Source: Diaminobutyricimonas sp. LJ205
Lineage (GTDB): Bacteria > Actinomycetota > Actinomycetes > Actinomycetales > Microbacteriaceae
Reading direction: 5' to 3'
DNA: 64,000 nucleotides
Assembly (NCBI RefSeq): GCF_009755725.1
Contig: NZ_CP046619.1
Location: 1,798,001 to 1,862,000, forward strand
Position 1 is the first letter of the stretch. Every line of letters starts with the position of its first letter. Both the position numbers and the translations under genes were made by a program. The notes under the pieces are model-generated. The model did no database searches. It was not told the origin of the DNA and worked only from the letters and a program-made list of their open reading frames with translations. Positions 62,445-64,000 of this stretch are shown here, piece by piece.

Positions 62445-63413
62445 GTGCCCTCTCGAACCATCATCCAGACGACCAGTGTCGTGGTCGTCATCGCGCTGGT
62501 CGCCGCCTCGCTGTTCGTCGGCGGGTACAACATCTCGCTCGGCAACCTGTTCACCGATCCTGCCGCGGCCGAGATGTTCTTAATCTCCCGGGTGCCGCGC
62601 ACCCTCGCGCTGATCTTCGCGGCACTGGCGATGAGCATCTCCGGCGTGATCATGCAGCTCATCACCCAGAACCGTTTCGTTGAGCCGACCACCGCAGGCA
62701 CCAGCCAGTGGGCCGGGCTCGGACTGCTGGTGATGCTGATCGTGTTCCCTGAGGCACCACCGATGCTGCGCATGGTCGCTGCGACGGCGTTCGCCTTCGC
62801 CGGCACGGCCGTCTTCCTTGCCGTGCTGCGCCGGGTCGCGGTGCGCTCCTCGATCATCGTCCCGCTGGTCGGCATCATGCTGGGCGCGGTGGTGGGCGCC
62901 ATCACCACCTACCTGGCCGGCACCTTCAACCTGCTGCAGGCCATGGCGGCCTGGCGCTCTGGCGGATTCAGCGGCATCGTGCGCGGTTTCTACGAGCCGC
63001 TCTGGATCGTTGCGATCGTCGCCGTGGTCGCCTTCATCGTGGCGAACCGGTTCACCGTGGTCGGCCTCGGTCGAGACCTGGCCACGAACGTCGGGCTGAA
63101 CTACGACAAGGTGGTGCTGCTCGGCGTCACCATGGTGGCGCTGTCGACCGGCGTCTCCACGGTCGTGGTCGGGTTCATCCCCTTCCTCGGGTTGATCGTG
63201 CCCAATATCGTCTCGATGGTCCGCGGCGACGACATGCGCTCGAACCTGCCCTGGGTGGCCATGATCGGAGTCGGACTGCTGCTGGCCTGCGACCTGATCG
63301 GCCGCACGATCGTGGCGCCGATGGAGATCCCGGCCTCGGTGGTGCTCGGCGCCCTCGGCGCCGCCGTGTTCATCGTGCTCGTGCTCAAGCAACGGAGGAC
63401 AGTCAGTGCTTGA
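62445..63413 (+). CDS. Iron-siderophore ABC transporter permease (FecCD/FatD type)
   Basis: 322 residues, GTG start 62 bases after the lipoprotein gene. About nine membrane helices; RVPRTLALIFAALAMSISG and the cytoplasmic coupling helix near LGRDLATNVGLNY, then GFIPFLGLIVPNI, fit the FecCD family. Its end overlaps the next permease gene by eight bases. Confidence 0.94.
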   Translation: MPSRTIIQTTSVVVVIALVAASLFVGGYNISLGNLFTDPAAAEMFLISRVPRTLALIFAALAMSISGVIMQLITQNRFVEPTTAGTSQWAGLGLLVMLIVFPEAPPMLRMVAATAFAFAGTAVFLAVLRRVAVRSSIIVPLVGIMLGAVVGAITTYLAGTFNLLQAMAAWRSGGFSGIVRGFYEPLWIVAIVAVVAFIVANRFTVVGLGRDLATNVGLNYDKVVLLGVTMVALSTGVSTVVVGFIPFLGLIVPNIVSMVRGDDMRSNLPWVAMIGVGLLLACDLIGRTIVAPMEIPASVVLGALGAAVFIVLVLKQRRTVSA

Positions 63414-64000
63414 GACTGTGGCCGTGGCATCCGCCAGCCGGATGAAGCGCCTGACACCGGGCATGCGACTCGTGATCGTCGGCGTGCTGGTCGCGATCGC
63501 CATCGCATGCTTTTTGCTGCTGTTCATTCGCGGCGGGTTCTGGTTCAGCTTCGAACGCCGGGCAACCATGCTCGGCGCGATGACAATCGCCGCGTTCACG
63601 CAGGGTGTCGGCACGGTGGTATTCCACACCATCACGAACAACCGCATCCTCACCCCGTCGATCATGGGCTTCGACTCGCTGTACGCGCTCATGCAGACCG
63701 TGACCGTGTTCATCTTCGGCGGCGCGGTACTCGCTGAGACCGAGGGGCTGCCGAAGCTGATCACCCAGACGGTGCTCATGGTGATCTTCGCAACGCTGCT
63801 GTACCGCTGGCTGTTCTCCGGCCGCTTCGGCAGCCTGTACCTGCTGCTGCTGGTCGGCGTCGTCTTCGGACTCGCATTCGACAGCGTGTCCGTGTTCCTG
63901 CAGCGGTTGCTCAACCCGACCGACTACGACCTGCTGTCGACGCGGCTGTTCGGACGGATGAGCAACGTGGACGACAGCTACCTGCCGCTCGCGTTCGGGG
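63406..64000 (+). CDS. Second FecCD-type permease, FatC-like (cut by window end)
   Basis: GTG start with GGAGGAC upstream, eight bases inside the first permease gene; about 198 codons are visible before the window edge, with no stop. N-terminal VLETVAVASASRM, helix RLVIVGVLVAIAIACFLLL, then RATMLGAMTIAAFTQG and NNRILTPSIMGFDSLY, typical of FatC/FecCD proteins. Together with the previous gene it forms the heterodimeric channel. The ATPase gene is expected just outside the window. Confidence 0.92.
   Translation, partial: MLETVAVASASRMKRLTPGMRLVIVGVLVAIAIACFLLLFIRGGFWFSFERRATMLGAMTIAAFTQGVGTVVFHTITNNRILTPSIMGFDSLYALMQTVTVFIFGGAVLAETEGLPKLITQTVLMVIFATLLYRWLFSGRFGSLYLLLLVGVVFGLAFDSVSVFLQRLLNPTDYDLLSTRLFGRMSNVDDSYLPLAFG

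Overview
The window is 64 kb of high-GC chromosomal DNA from an actinobacterium, most probably of the Microbacteriaceae type. This is inferred from gene content and style: adjacent clpP1/clpP2, the clpS-DUF2017-zincin cluster, orn next to tRNA-His, DUF3097, DUF3054 and DUF2510 proteins, a DtxR/IdeR-type iron box, an LLM flavin/F420-type oxidoreductase, frequent GTG/TTG starts, and many genes whose -10 box lies 6-10 nt before the start codon, which suggests leaderless mRNAs. No rRNA, prophage, insertion sequence or CRISPR array was seen. Coding density is very high and no gap between genes exceeds 300 bases.

Layout. 0-8 kb: the end of a dcp peptidase gene overlapping a TerC-family gene, then a minus-strand group (methyltransferase, membrane protein, BenE transporter), a hydrolase remnant and clpX. 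8-16 kb: a CopC/membrane-protein pair and a nucleoside hydrolase lie between clpX and clpP2-clpP1; then a TPR fusion protein, a PLP enzyme, trigger factor, tRNA-Pro and tRNA-Gly. 16-19 kb: a histidine kinase/response regulator pair separated by repeats. 19-24 kb: the rpiB-nei-paiB-amidohydrolase operon, an unknown conserved protein and a DsbA-like protein. 24-34 kb: pepN, mscS-globin, MarR-membrane protein, an NmrA-like reductase, an FAD dehydrogenase and thioesterases. 34-41 kb: ettA, ssb, msrA, an EamA transporter, gamma-carbonic anhydrase, tRNA-Arg and a class I amidotransferase. 41-49 kb: a GDSL hydrolase, orn, tRNA-His, clpS-DUF2017-zincin, and a TPP-riboswitch-controlled ECF transporter operon facing an LLM oxidoreductase. 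49-57 kb: an acyl-CoA ligase, a ferritin-like/VIT1 transporter behind a manganese riboswitch, an M23 endopeptidase with a long structured leader, a FUSC protein and DUF3097. 57-64 kb: an alcohol dehydrogenase, pcm, a VOC/DUF3054/methyltransferase operon, and an iron-box-controlled siderophore uptake operon that runs off the end.

Functional themes are protein quality control (Dcp, ClpX, ClpP1, ClpP2, ClpS, trigger factor, PepN, MsrA, Pcm), metal homeostasis (TerC, CopC, Mn-riboswitch VIT1, siderophore uptake) and vitamin uptake (YkoE-type ECF). The strongest non-coding signals are the yybP-ykoY manganese riboswitch with a readable translational switch, the TPP riboswitch, a tRNA-Arg gene that overlaps one coding sequence and touches the next, and short tandem arrays placed at or just after stop codons.
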